Source: Torreya grandis
Taxonomy: Eukaryota > Streptophyta > Pinopsida > Cupressales > Taxaceae
Assembly (NCBI GenBank): GCA_037957365.1
Contig: JARHVA010007801.1
Coordinates: 36,001-100,000 of the forward strand
Reading direction: 5' to 3'
DNA length: 64,000 nt
Under the pieces are notes generated by a model that did no database searches, was not told the DNA's origin, and saw nothing but the letters and a program-made list of their open reading frames with translations. Shown piece after piece: positions 23,104 to 31,528 of this stretch. Positions within the stretch are counted from its first letter, which is position 1, and every line of letters starts with the position of its first letter. The translations under genes and the position numbers were made by a program.

Positions 23104-23574
23104 AGGTTCTGGACAGAGTCTGGGTGAGTTGCAGAAGGTCTTGACAGGGTCGGGACAAGATTTTAGACAGAGTCAGGACGGGGTTTTTGGTCGAATCTGG
23201 GGGTTTGAAGCTTTGGGATGGCAGAAATAGCGCACAAAGAATAATCAAGAAGAAAATGAAAGTAAACACAGAAAACACTTACCTGTCAGAAGCTGTGATG
23301 AAAGCCATAGTCGAAGTTGCCTGTGCGGTGCCGGAAGAACGAACGCTGGAGTTGATGGATGCTGGAGTTTGGACGCTGGAGTTTAGATGCTGGAGTTTGG
23401 ATGCTGAAATTCAGAGATCGGAGAGCCTGTAGATGTCAGAAAAATGGGAGCCAGATTGACTGATCGGGGAGGGGAGATTAAGGCCCGGGGACGGTTTTGA
23501 GAGACGGTTCGATAACCGTTTTAGGAAACTGATCGAGAACCGAATGGTAACTGATAACGGATAACGGGATGGTG

Positions 23575-23658
23575 ACCAACATCGACAGGATTGCCGACGT
23601 TGGCCGATAAGTGACCGACGTTGGCAACATCGGTCGGGTAAAGACCGTCATCGGCAGA
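23575..23658. promoter_or_regulatory. GACGTC palindrome cluster 2, element C 3' LTR
   Basis: Words include ACATCGACAGG, GCCGACGTTGGC, ACCGACGTTGGC, ACATCGGTCGGG and ACCGTCATCGG. It lies about 160-240 bp from the transcriptional start side of the LTR (23816), so in U3. The other LTR keeps GCCGACGTCGGC and ACCGACGTCGGC in these places. Confidence 0.6.
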
Positions 23659-23816
23659 TGCGCAATGAGGACAGAGTCTAGCTTTTAGTTCTCTGCTCAT
23701 TGTTACATGCTGCCAGGGTCAAGGTTGGTGGAACAAGTGATTGACAAGGGTTAAATAAGTGAAGAAGAATAAGACAGAGAATGACCAGGGGAGTCAACAC
23801 GATTTTGGTGTCTACA

Positions 23817-23832
23817 TTTGCCCCTTTTTGTC
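23817..23832 (-). other. polypurine tract of element C
   Basis: On the minus strand GACAAAAAGGGGCAAA precedes the TGTAGACACC start of the LTR. It is the only purine run at an LTR edge of this element and sets its orientation, in agreement with the gag frame. Confidence 0.85.
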
Positions 23833-25924
23833 TTGTTGGTTGTTCTAACGAACTACAAGACAAAAATAGGAGTGAGTGCCCCAGGTGAGGGATAAGGTTG
23901 ATTTCATCTTGTTGGTTGTTCGAATGAACTGCAAGACAAAAATAGGAAGCGGATAGGTTGCCCCGATAAAGGATAAGGTATTCGCCCTCAAAGCAGGAGT
24001 CGAGGGAAGGGAACCACGAATCGGGTGCTGATTTGACAAAGAGTGGATGAAAAAGGGGTGAGGGTGAACACTGCAAAAGTCGTGATTGTGCGTATACCAC
24101 TGCACGAGATGGTCAGGTCAAAAGTGTCGCAGGTCAAGGGTCGAGGAGTGCCAAAATCGAAGTAACCAGGCCCCAACATTTAGTCGTCTGCTGATCGGGT
24201 CACTCAATCTAAGCTGAAGCTCCAAATGGTCGTCGTGTTCCAGGTATCTAGGGCTCAGGAAGTGCTCCCAGAAACACGAAAAAGCCACAAGTAGTAGGGA
24301 TCAACCAGTTTGCGATCCTATACTTGTGAGGGTTCAAAAAGGTCTATGCACAATTCTGCTAACCAGTCATGAGGTAGCATACATGCAAAAACAACCAAGG
24401 CAATAACGTCTTGGAAGTAGTCGAGGTCAGTGGAGATAGGCATGATCTCCAATGGTTGGTGGTCGAGGGGAGGAATGGACGAAAGGATGTGGCCGAGCTA
24501 ACCCTAGAAGACCCCATGTCAACTGAGTGCTGCCTACATAGCCCTGGTGATAGGGCCTCAGGCCAATGTAGTTCTCCCTAGAAGGGAGGGAGGGTCAAAG
24601 GGATAAAATGGGTCATGGTCAAGGATAGGATTATGGTTAAAAGAAGGAAAGAAGGTTTGTCCATCAGAGAGACGAACAAACGAGAATGGTCGAGCTAACC
24701 TCAGAAAATAGTCATGTCATCTGAGTGATGCCTACATAGCCCTGGTGATAGGGCCTCAGACCAATGTAGTTCAGACAGGGCATCTGAGTGGTAGACAGGT
24801 GGTTAAAATGGTTGATAGATTGGTCGATGATTGGATGAAATGATGAGGAAAAAAAGATGTTGCAGCCTTTTCCAAATGGTGTATTCTGCAACATTGGTTG
24901 AGGGGTTTTTCATCCCTAGCAATATTCCATATTCGTGATGGATGTATGCTAAAAATGAATTGAGGTTTATTTATGCTTCAGCAAGTATTGGTTTATGCTG
25001 AACATAAATTGTGGCGGGTCGATAGTTTCCATGTGTATTGGTGTCCATAGAAACTAATAGGCTAGGTCAGGTTGATGGTTTGAAAAGAGAGTTGAGTTGA
25101 GTCGATTGACAAGTGATGAAGGTGAATGTGACCAAAGTGTAGAAGAAGTGAAAAGCATATTGCTCTTTCATTGACAAGGACCAAAAAGATAGCATAGATA
25201 GGGGTTATAAGAACCAAGAGTGACGTTGTTGACCATAGTTATGTTAGAGCGGTAATCGAATCACTTAGACATTAAAGTGAGCTCGAAGTCCCTTGAGCGG
25301 GTGATAGGAGGAGGAAAAAGGGTAACCTGTTTTAAGAGCAAAGATAACGATGCCCCTTTTTATAGGAGACCCTGAGACAACTACAAGCCAAGTCCGTGAC
25401 TCTTTCAATTTTTTTTTTTTTTGGCGCAGACTGATCAATGCGGGAATCCTACATAGAGATGTCATTTGTTTGGTGGTCAGGTTATGAAGCTGATCAATGT
25501 GGGAAGCTTTTAAAAGAGTGCTGTTTATTGCCAGATTAGTCATAGCCATCCTTCGAGGGAGTGGTCTAGATTTTTGTTTAATAAAAAGGCTTTTGAATAG
25601 CTGTCCTTCGAGGGAGCAGTCTATTTATTACAGCAATGATAGTACAACTGTCCTTCGAGGGAGCAGTCTATCTTTTTGATTTTGATATAGATATAGTGAC
25701 TATGGATATGTTTTGACATCTTGATTTGTTTTTATAGAAATGTGAGTCATGGACAAGATTATAGAAGGTCAAGGACTCCCTTTTATGAGGACAAAGCATC
25801 CATACCGCATAAAAGGGTTATAGGAATGGTTAAGAGGAATAGGGTTGAAAGGAGGGAGGACTAAGAGGATGGGGATTGCTCAAGGGATGAGCTCAAGTTA
25901 AGTGTCAAGTGGACGAGTACTCGA
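23833..25924 (-). other. element C 3' non-coding region with internal duplications
   Basis: About 2.1 kb between the gag stop and the polypurine tract, where protease-RT-integrase would be in an autonomous element. No such protein is visible on either strand. Three local duplications are present. A TGTTGGTTGTTC..GAAC..CAAGACAAAAATAGGA unit occurs at about 23836 and 23917. A CTACATAGCCCTGGTGATAG unit of about 90 bp occurs at 24495-24590 and again at 24685-24780. TCCTTCGAGGGAG occurs three times (25550, 25604, 25652) as part of a GCTGTCC..CAGTCTAT unit. Confidence 0.7.
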
Positions 25925-28900
25925 CTAGTAATAGAATGGTCGCAGATGCAACGCATTAAGAGGCTCAGGTTCTGGGCGTCCATCAAGAGAAGACAGATGA
26001 TAAGTCCCTGATCCATACTTGTGCATGATAATAAAAGGTCCGAGCCAATTAGGAGCAAACTTGCCTCGTTTACTTTGCTCCATATTGGTCACGTGTTGAT
26101 TGATGAGTTGATGTGAAGTTGACTGATATGGTTGTTGATTGATCGAGACTGGTTGAATGTGTGGATAAAAAGGTTGGTCAATGTTTGGTTGAGATTTGGT
26201 CATTTGATAGTTTGTCAATGGTTGGTCGAGGGTTGATTGGTTGGTATTTGGTCTTTGGTTGGGTCGAATGTTTGGTTGAGGTCGGGTTAAATGTTTGGTT
26301 GCTAGTTTGGTTGAGGCTAAGTTGAAAGAGTGATTGATATGTGGTCGAGACTGTGTTGAAAAATTGGTCGAAGTTTGGATGAAGGTTGAATTCCCCCAGT
26401 GGCTAGGGAGAATGTTTGACGGATTGGTTAAGGTAGGTTGAGGTTTAGTGGTCAGATGGACTGTGTTGATGTCGAATAAGGGGGTTAAAGGCGACAAAGG
26501 AACCAGAACCTGGCGTGGAGATCCTGATTTAGGTGATGAGGTTGAAGAGGTATGAGTTGGTGTTGATGATTTGTGGGAGGGAAGGTCTAGAGGATCCTTT
26601 ATGAGAAGGGAATCCTTTCTCTGTTGGTGACGAATGATAGCTTTAAGAGTGCAACAACGCTCAGTGTCATGTCCCAGAGTATGATGATAGTGACAGTATT
26701 TAGAGTTGTCGAACCAAGAGGGTCTTGATCCGAGAGTTGATAAGAGGGGCGGTGTTGAAGGCTTGATAACGTGGTCAAGAAGAGAGGTGTCATTCCCCAG
26801 ACATTGGCAAATGGCGACCTTGAGGGCACAACAATGCTCCGTGTCGTGTCCAGGTGTGCGATGATACGCACAAATACGAGTGTCGTCGAACCAAGGTGGT
26901 TTAGGTCCGAGAGAATGATATGGTTTGAGAGGCGGAAGGTTGAGGCGAGATGACTGCAACAAGTGCCGTAACAGCAAGGTATAAGAACTTGCTAACGGGT
27001 CTGGATATTTTATTGCAGTGAGGGTTGATGACATTGGTTTAAGAGGTGTAAGAGACGTTGGTTGATGATTTAGAGAAGATATATGTTTGACAGGTTGATA
27101 GAGTAATGGAGGCGACGTGCCTCTGTGAAGGATGGGAGTAGGCAGTACTCCTATTAAAGTGGACGGATGTGGGCCTAGGATTGAAGGTAATGACGAAGGT
27201 GGGGGAGGAGTCCTCCGATGTGGTCTAATGGTCTTCGTGGGTTTGAGTCGAGGGCCACTATTGTGCGAGGCGAGGTTAGATACGGGTTTGGGTTTAGATG
27301 TGGACGGAGATGAGTGAGATGTAACAATCTTAGGCAAAGGGCAAGAGAAAACCGTGATTGGGTCTTCCTCAATCGAAATGGGCGAAGAGATAGGGTCTTC
27401 TCTTGGTGGAGAAGAAATAGGAGAGGGTGGCTCTTCAAGTGGGCAGATGGTAGGGATGATCATGCCTTCTACATGTGCTTGAGGAGTAGGAGAGGTAAGG
27501 TCTTTGGATGAAGGTAGGGCTAATGGTGTAGGTGTGATCAAGGCATCCTCCAATATAGGAGAAATAGATGGATGACTAATAGGAGAAGAGGGTTCTTCAT
27601 CCTGTGAAGAAGGTTGGTCAGGGACAAGAGGTAAGATAGTGTTGACGGTGTGTATATCATGGTCTTGAGGGTCATTGATCATGGTTTGAATGTTGTCTTG
27701 AGTAGGCGGGTGGTTAGGAAAAGGTTGTTTGAAGATGTCGAGGTTTTGGTTGGGCGGTGCGTTCGGGTTATCCAAGATAAGATCGCCCTTGTCTAGCATG
27801 TCCTGGACGAGGTTTTTAAAAGTTTGACAGTGATTCGTATCATGGCCTTTGACACGGTGATAGTTACAAAAGTGATTCTCCCTGTACCATGCAGGGATAG
27901 GTGTTGAGGGGTCGAATTGATGTGGCCGGATTGAAGGGAGATTGAGGACCCCCTGCTTGACGAGTTTTTCCAAGATAGAGGCATATGACTCTCCAATTGG
28001 AGTGAATTGACGCTGTATGGATTGACGTTGAAAATGCTTATTGATGTAGTCTAATGTTGAAGATGTTGGTCGGTTAGTTATTGTTGAAGATGATGGTCTA
28101 AAGATGACAGTGTTTGCCGACCCCTTAGATTGAGAGTGGGCAGAAGAAGGTCGTGAAGAAGAATGGTCATTGGTTCTTGTGTTAGTGTTACACAATTTGA
28201 CCTTATCTTCTTCAATAGCACGGAGTTCAAGCTTTTGGGCCATGGTGAAGGCCTCGTCGAAAGTGTGGAATGTTTGAACCCGCAAGGTGGATGAGATGTG
28301 ACTAACACATGCTCGGGAAAAGAGCTCAATGAGCTCGGGTTGAGGCAAGGAGAAAGAGAGCTGGTTGATCAAGTCTCTCCAACGGGCGACAAAATCAACT
28401 ACTAATTCGTCATCAAATTGCCTAATGGAGTAAAGGTCTGTGATCGAGACTTGTTTAGTGATATTGATTGAGAAATGGTCAACAAATAATTGAGCGAGTT
28501 GAATGAAGGAAAAGATAGAATGTCTGGCAAGGGAGCTATACCAGTCAAGGGCAGGGCCAGAAAGAGACATAGGAAATGTGTGTAAAAGTAACGCATCGTC
28601 GTGGGAAATAAGATAGCAGGCATGTCTGAATGCCCGTAGATGTTGTTGTGGGTCTTCCTTACTCTGAAAGCGAGTAAATTTAGGAAACTCCCAATGGTTG
28701 GGGTATGGTCGAATAGGGATAGAAGGATGAATGGGCTCGTTATAAATCTGGTCATATGAAGAGATATTATTTGAACCAGAAATAGAAGCTTTGAGACTGG
28801 ACATTTTATCCATCAGCATCTTGATGACGTCTGCTGACGGATTGGTGGACGGAGTGCCCCCAAGGTTGTAAGGCACTTGAAAGAGGCTAGAGGAGGTATA

Positions 28901-29569
28901 CGACGTAGTCGGTTGTACCAGTAAGGGTGCAACGTACGGATGACTAGTCGCAGGGGCAAAAGTAGAGGTTAAGGGTGGTTGCGTCATGAAGGTCGAAGGT
29001 ATAAGTTGACTAGGCACCGCCAAAGGTGGTTGAATAGCGGCACTGGTAGAGGGATAGGTTAGCACTCCTACATTTGTGGGTGCAAGAGTGAAAGGGGTCG
29101 AGGCAATCAAGTTCTGATACGATGTAGAACTTGGTTGATTTGTAGATGATTGAGGGGGTAACAAAACCCCGATGGAGGTCGGTCTAAAAATAGACGAAGA
29201 GGCCAGACTTTTCGTATTGGCCATGGTTGAGTTAACGGTTGGGGCGAAAGGCTGAGTCAAAAAAGGTTGGATGGCGAATGGTGTCGATGTCGTCACCATG
29301 TCACTCGAAAGGTCTCGCGTTGGATTTTTTGTGAGATAGTTATGGAGGGCTGCGGTATTGAGGTCCAAGAATTTTTTAAAATCCTGGTCCCCTTCAGGGA
29401 TGATGGGAAATTGAGTCGGGGTCAGAGTCGGTCCTGTAGGAGTTCTTTCAGTCTCTGAGTGGAACTCCATGATAGGACGGGTTAGAGATGGGGTAGACGA
29501 AAGCAGTTGATGGCTAGAGTGGTCAAAAAGGGCCTTGGTTTGACTGTGTGTCAAAACCATAAAAGGCAA
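25925..29569 (-). CDS. element C Gag polyprotein fused to integrase C-terminal tail (intact)
   Basis: A 1214-residue open frame reads from the ATG at 29569 to a stop near 25925. Residues 1-280 are Ser/Thr/Pro/Gln-rich and probably disordered. Residues about 289-445 form a Ty3-type capsid, with FPKFTRFQSKEDPQQHL, ALDWYSSL, FVARWRDLINQLSFSLPQPE and FDEAFTMAQKLE. Three C-x2-H-x4-H-x4-C knuckles lie at 568-581, 900-913 and 959-972, each after a WF or WY segment, separated by long Pro/Ser-rich linkers. Residues about 1167-1213 (GKFAPNWLGPFI to LRPFYY) match the GPY/F module that ends plant gypsy integrases. No protease DSG, RT YxDD or integrase DDE is present. It should assemble particles for element C RNA, with enzymes supplied by a helper. 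Met4 is an alternative start. Confidence 0.9.
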   Translation of the reverse strand: MPFMVLTHSQTKALFDHSSHQLLSSTPSLTRPIMEFHSETERTPTGPTLTPTQFPIIPEGDQDFKKFLDLNTAALHNYLTKNPTRDLSSDMVTTSTPFAIQPFLTQPFAPTVNSTMANTKSLASSSIFRPTSIGVLLPPQSSTNQPSSTSYQNLIASTPFTLAPTNVGVLTYPSTSAAIQPPLAVPSQLIPSTFMTQPPLTSTFAPATSHPYVAPLLVQPTTSYTSSSLFQVPYNLGGTPSTNPSADVIKMLMDKMSSLKASISGSNNISSYDQIYNEPIHPSIPIRPYPNHWEFPKFTRFQSKEDPQQHLRAFRHACYLISHDDALLLHTFPMSLSGPALDWYSSLARHSIFSFIQLAQLFVDHFSINITKQVSITDLYSIRQFDDELVVDFVARWRDLINQLSFSLPQPELIELFSRACVSHISSTLRVQTFHTFDEAFTMAQKLELRAIEEDKVKLCNTNTRTNDHSSSRPSSAHSQSKGSANTVIFRPSSSTITNRPTSSTLDYINKHFQRQSIQRQFTPIGESYASILEKLVKQGVLNLPSIRPHQFDPSTPIPAWYRENHFCNYHRVKGHDTNHCQTFKNLVQDMLDKGDLILDNPNAPPNQNLDIFKQPFPNHPPTQDNIQTMINDPQDHDIHTVNTILPLVPDQPSSQDEEPSSPISHPSISPILEDALITPTPLALPSSKDLTSPTPQAHVEGMIIPTICPLEEPPSPISSPPREDPISSPISIEEDPITVFSCPLPKIVTSHSSPSTSKPKPVSNLASHNSGPRLKPTKTIRPHRRTPPPPSSLPSILGPHPSTLIGVLPTPILHRGTSPPLLYQPVKHISSLNHQPTSLTPLKPMSSTLTAIKYPDPLASSYTLLLRHLLQSSRLNLPPLKPYHSLGPKPPWFDDTRICAYHRTPGHDTEHCCALKVAICQCLGNDTSLLDHVIKPSTPPLLSTLGSRPSWFDNSKYCHYHHTLGHDTERCCTLKAIIRHQQRKDSLLIKDPLDLPSHKSSTPTHTSSTSSPKSGSPRQVLVPLSPLTPLFDINTVHLTTKPQPTLTNPSNILPSHWGNSTFIQTSTNFSTQSRPHINHSFNLASTKLATKHLTRPQPNIRPNQRPNTNQSTLDQPLTNYQMTKSQPNIDQPFYPHIQPVSINQQPYQSTSHQLINQHVTNMEQSKRGKFAPNWLGPFIIMHKYGSGTYHLSSLDGRPEPEPLNALHLRPFYY

Positions 29570-30345
29570 GAGAGAATGTCCTTACACGCTCAAACAAGTA
29601 GATAAGAACTAAAAAGATGAAGACACAAGCAGATCCTAAAATTCTAGAAGTAAAATTTTTAGGATTATAATGGCTTATGCCTTAGAATGTGTGTTTGGGG
29701 AGGTTGGCTTTGTGAGTCGGGTCCTAGAAGAAGTCTATGGATGGTTTCAGGTTTTGTTATGGTGCTCAAAAAGTCTGTGTTAGGGTCTGGTACGTGACCT
29801 GGTGCTAAGGAGCAAGCTCCCCTCACTTCACAATTCCAGTGGTTAGCTGGTTTCGCTTAGCCAAGATATACCTCGCCTAGAGATTAGACTCCGCCAGAGA
29901 ACGGAGTGGGCTTCCCCCTTGGTGATGAAATCCAAGTAGGGTCACCAGGACGGGTAAGGTATCCGCTGGGGGATGAAATCCCAGTCGGGCCTTGTCTCAG
30001 GTAAGTTAAAATGTTTGTTTTGTGCAGGTGGTTTGGTCATGTAACATGAAGTGATCTAGATTAATTCAATATGCAGTTTAATTACTATGTGTGGTCTAAG
30101 AGATGCAGGCAAACAGAAATGAATGCAAAGTGTTTTAATGTCCAAGTCGAAATGTTTGTTCGTATGAAGATGAATGGAGAAAGAGTCGAAGAATATGAGT
30201 TTAGCTAGTTTAGAAGTGCAAGAAAGAAATGTTCGTTTTAGTTTTGCTTATGATGTCGTTTAAGAAGAGACGAAAGGAGGTGAAAAGGAAGAAACCTAAT
30301 GCACCTAAATGAACGAAAGAAAGAAAGAACCCAAGGAGGACCTAG
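29570..30345 (-). other. element C 5' leader
   Basis: About 780 nt between the primer-binding site and the gag ATG, minus strand. It has no convincing frame. A GATGAAATCC word occurs twice (about 29926 and 29973), suggesting a small internal repeat that could fold. Packaging signals are plausible here but not identified. Confidence 0.6.
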
Positions 30346-30364
30346 GGTCCCACCGGGCGTGCCA
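30346..30364 (-). other. primer-binding site of element C
   Basis: On the minus strand TGGCACGCCCGGTGGGACC begins three bases after the LTR end. It starts TGG, as expected for pairing with a tRNA 3' CCA end. It is not the methionine-tRNA site used by elements A and B. I cannot name the tRNA with certainty. Confidence 0.75.
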
Positions 30365-30444
30365 GAATGTTTCTATGTAAAATTGCTTTCTACATTCAAA
30401 GAAGAAATAAGAAACTGAAAGAAAATGGTCAAGGCTAGAAGTAC

Positions 30445-30513
30445 CTGATAAAGTCGAGCGCACCGAAATCAGACGTTGGAAGATTCTCCTCTTTGGCTGT
30501 GGAGGAATGACAC
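30445..30513 (-). other. splice-bounded 69-nt segment in element C LTR
   Basis: On the minus strand this 69-nt stretch is preceded by a pyrimidine-rich TCTCTTTTTCGCAG acceptor consensus. It is followed by a TTTATCAG/GTACTT donor consensus. It is 23 codons long and open in the frame GVIPPQPKRR. The 3' LTR copy (22724-22792) keeps both sites. Splicing itself is inferred. Confidence 0.35.
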
Positions 30514-30720
30514 CTGCGAAAAAGAGACTAAAACACGGAAAGATGTTAGTCAAAGATATGGTGGGTTGTCAGGTGAACGCCCGATCCCGAAAGTACAAAG
30601 ACTCCCTAGAAGGATATCAACCCATTGATAAAAAGCGTAATATTGGATGAAAGTAGATAATAAAAGATGAAATGACAGAAAATAAAAGAGCGTACCTGAT
30701 ATGCAGCACTGTTCTGTATA

Positions 30721-30826
30721 GTCGCCGGTGTCGGTCTCTGTGGTGCCGGCGTCGGTCTAGGAAGGTGCCGACGTCGGTTTAAGTACCGTCGTCGGTCGGG
30801 GCAGTGACCGACGTCGGTCGGGGTAG
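30721..30826. promoter_or_regulatory. GACGTC palindrome cluster 1, element C 5' LTR
   Basis: Five motifs in a row: GCCGGTGTCGGT, GCCGGCGTCGGT, GCCGACGTCGGT, ACCGTCGTCGGT and ACCGACGTCGGT (30807-30818). They are spaced about 20-24 bp. The regular spacing and CpG retention contrast with the CpG-poor surroundings. It lies inside the candidate intron region of the LTR. Confidence 0.6.
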
Positions 30827-30997
30827 GTTCTGGACAGAGTCTGGGTGAGTTGCAGAAGGTCTTGACAGGGTTGGGACAATATTTTAGACAGAGTCGGGAT
30901 GGGGTTTTTGGTCGAGTCTGGGGGTTTGAAGCTTCGGGATGGCAGAAATAGCGCACAAAGAATAATCAAGAAGAAAATGAAAGTAAACACAGAAAAC

Positions 30998-31140
30998 ACT
31001 TACCTGTCAGAAGCCGTGATGAAAGCCATAGTCGAAGTTGCCTGTGCGGTGCCGGAAGAACGAATGCTGGAGTTGATGGATGCTAGAGTTTGGATGCTGG
31101 AGTTTGGACGCTGAAATTCAGAGATTGGAGAGCCTGTAGA
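30998..31140 (-). other. gene-like first exon and splice donor in element C LTR
   Basis: On the minus strand a C/A-rich leader (about 31140-31030) leads to ACTATGGCTTTC, a good plant start context, with its ATG at 31029-31027. After eight codons and two bases the sequence CTGACAG/GTAAGTG gives a textbook donor (intron G at 31003). The 3' LTR copy (ATG at 23308, donor at 23282) keeps all of this. It could be a captured gene start, or an LTR-encoded leader exon that is spliced onto gag. Confidence 0.4.
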
Positions 31141-31280
31141 TGTCGGAAAAATGGGAGCCAGATTGACTGATCGGGGAGGGGAGGTTAAGGCCTAGGGATG
31201 GTTTTGAGAGACGGTTCGATAACCATTTCGGGAAACCGATCGGGAACCGAATGGTAACTGATAACGGATAACGGGATGGT

Positions 31281-31367
31281 GATCGACGTCGACAGGATTG
31301 CCGACGTCGGCCGATAAGTGACCGACGTCGGCGACATCGGCCGGGTAAAGACCATCGTCGGCAGATG
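31281..31367. promoter_or_regulatory. GACGTC palindrome cluster 2, element C 5' LTR
   Basis: ATCGACGTCGAC, GCCGACGTCGGC, ACCGACGTCGGC, ACATCGGCCGGG and ACCATCGTCGG lie 156-242 bp inside the LTR from its start at 31523, upstream of the gene-like exon. This is the expected enhancer position. RCCGAC occurs on both strands of each intact word. Confidence 0.6.
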
Positions 31368-31523
31368 CGCAATGAGGACAGAGTCTAGCTTTTAGTTCTC
31401 TGCTCATTGTTACATGCTGCCAGGGTCAAGGTTGGTGGAACAAGTGATCGACAAGGGTTAAATAAGCGAAGAAGAATAAGACGGAGAATGACTAGGGGAG
31501 TCGACACGATTTCGGTGTCTACA

Positions 31524-31528
31524 CTTCC
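31524..31528. repeat. target-site duplication of element C, right copy (CTTCC)
   Basis: CTTCC matches 22642-22646. After it the LTR of element G resumes, aligning with about 43690 onward. Confidence 0.9.

Larger units (their letters stand above)
22647..23816 (-). repeat. 3' LTR of element C (minus orientation)
   Basis: In minus orientation it starts TGTAGACACC at 23816 and ends GAAACA at 22647. It aligns with 30368-31523 throughout. A local duplication of the phrase GGAGTTTGGACGCT-like near 23350-23400 makes it slightly longer. It carries the same two GACGTC clusters and the same gene-like exon with splice sites as the other LTR. Confidence 0.92.
22647..31523 (-). mobile_element. element C: minus-strand gag-only LTR retrotransposon nested in LTR of G
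   Basis: LTRs of 1156-1170 bp flank an internal region of 6.55 kb read on the minus strand. The order from 31523 downward is LTR, primer-binding site, 0.78 kb leader, one intact 1214-codon gag frame fused to an integrase tail, 2.1 kb of non-coding DNA, polypurine tract, LTR. Target duplication is CTTCC. Protease, RT, RNase H and the integrase core are absent, so it depends on enzymes from elsewhere. The LTRs are highly similar, differing mostly by C/T and G/A changes, and the frame is open, so it is the youngest insertion here. It is visibly richer in G+C than its surroundings. Confidence 0.9.
30368..31523 (-). repeat. 5' LTR of element C (minus orientation)
   Basis: 1156 bp, starting TGTAGACACC at 31523 in minus orientation. 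It carries the less decayed version of both GACGTC clusters, a gene-like exon with an ATGGC start and GTAAGT donor, and a second AG/GT-bounded segment. Frames of 70-150 codons in the LTR on both strands, one hydrophobic, are not conserved in a way that supports a protein. Confidence 0.92.

Noticed and set aside
22829..23278. 149-codon hydrophobic frame on the minus strand in an LTR of element C
   Set aside because: It runs through the GACGTC cluster and across candidate splice sites, and the 5' LTR copy breaks the frame. It is more likely chance openness in a GC-richer LTR.
26599..28755. Several 60-120 codon frames overlapping the element C gag on both strands
   Set aside because: They are shadows of the 1214-codon gag frame, without motifs of their own.
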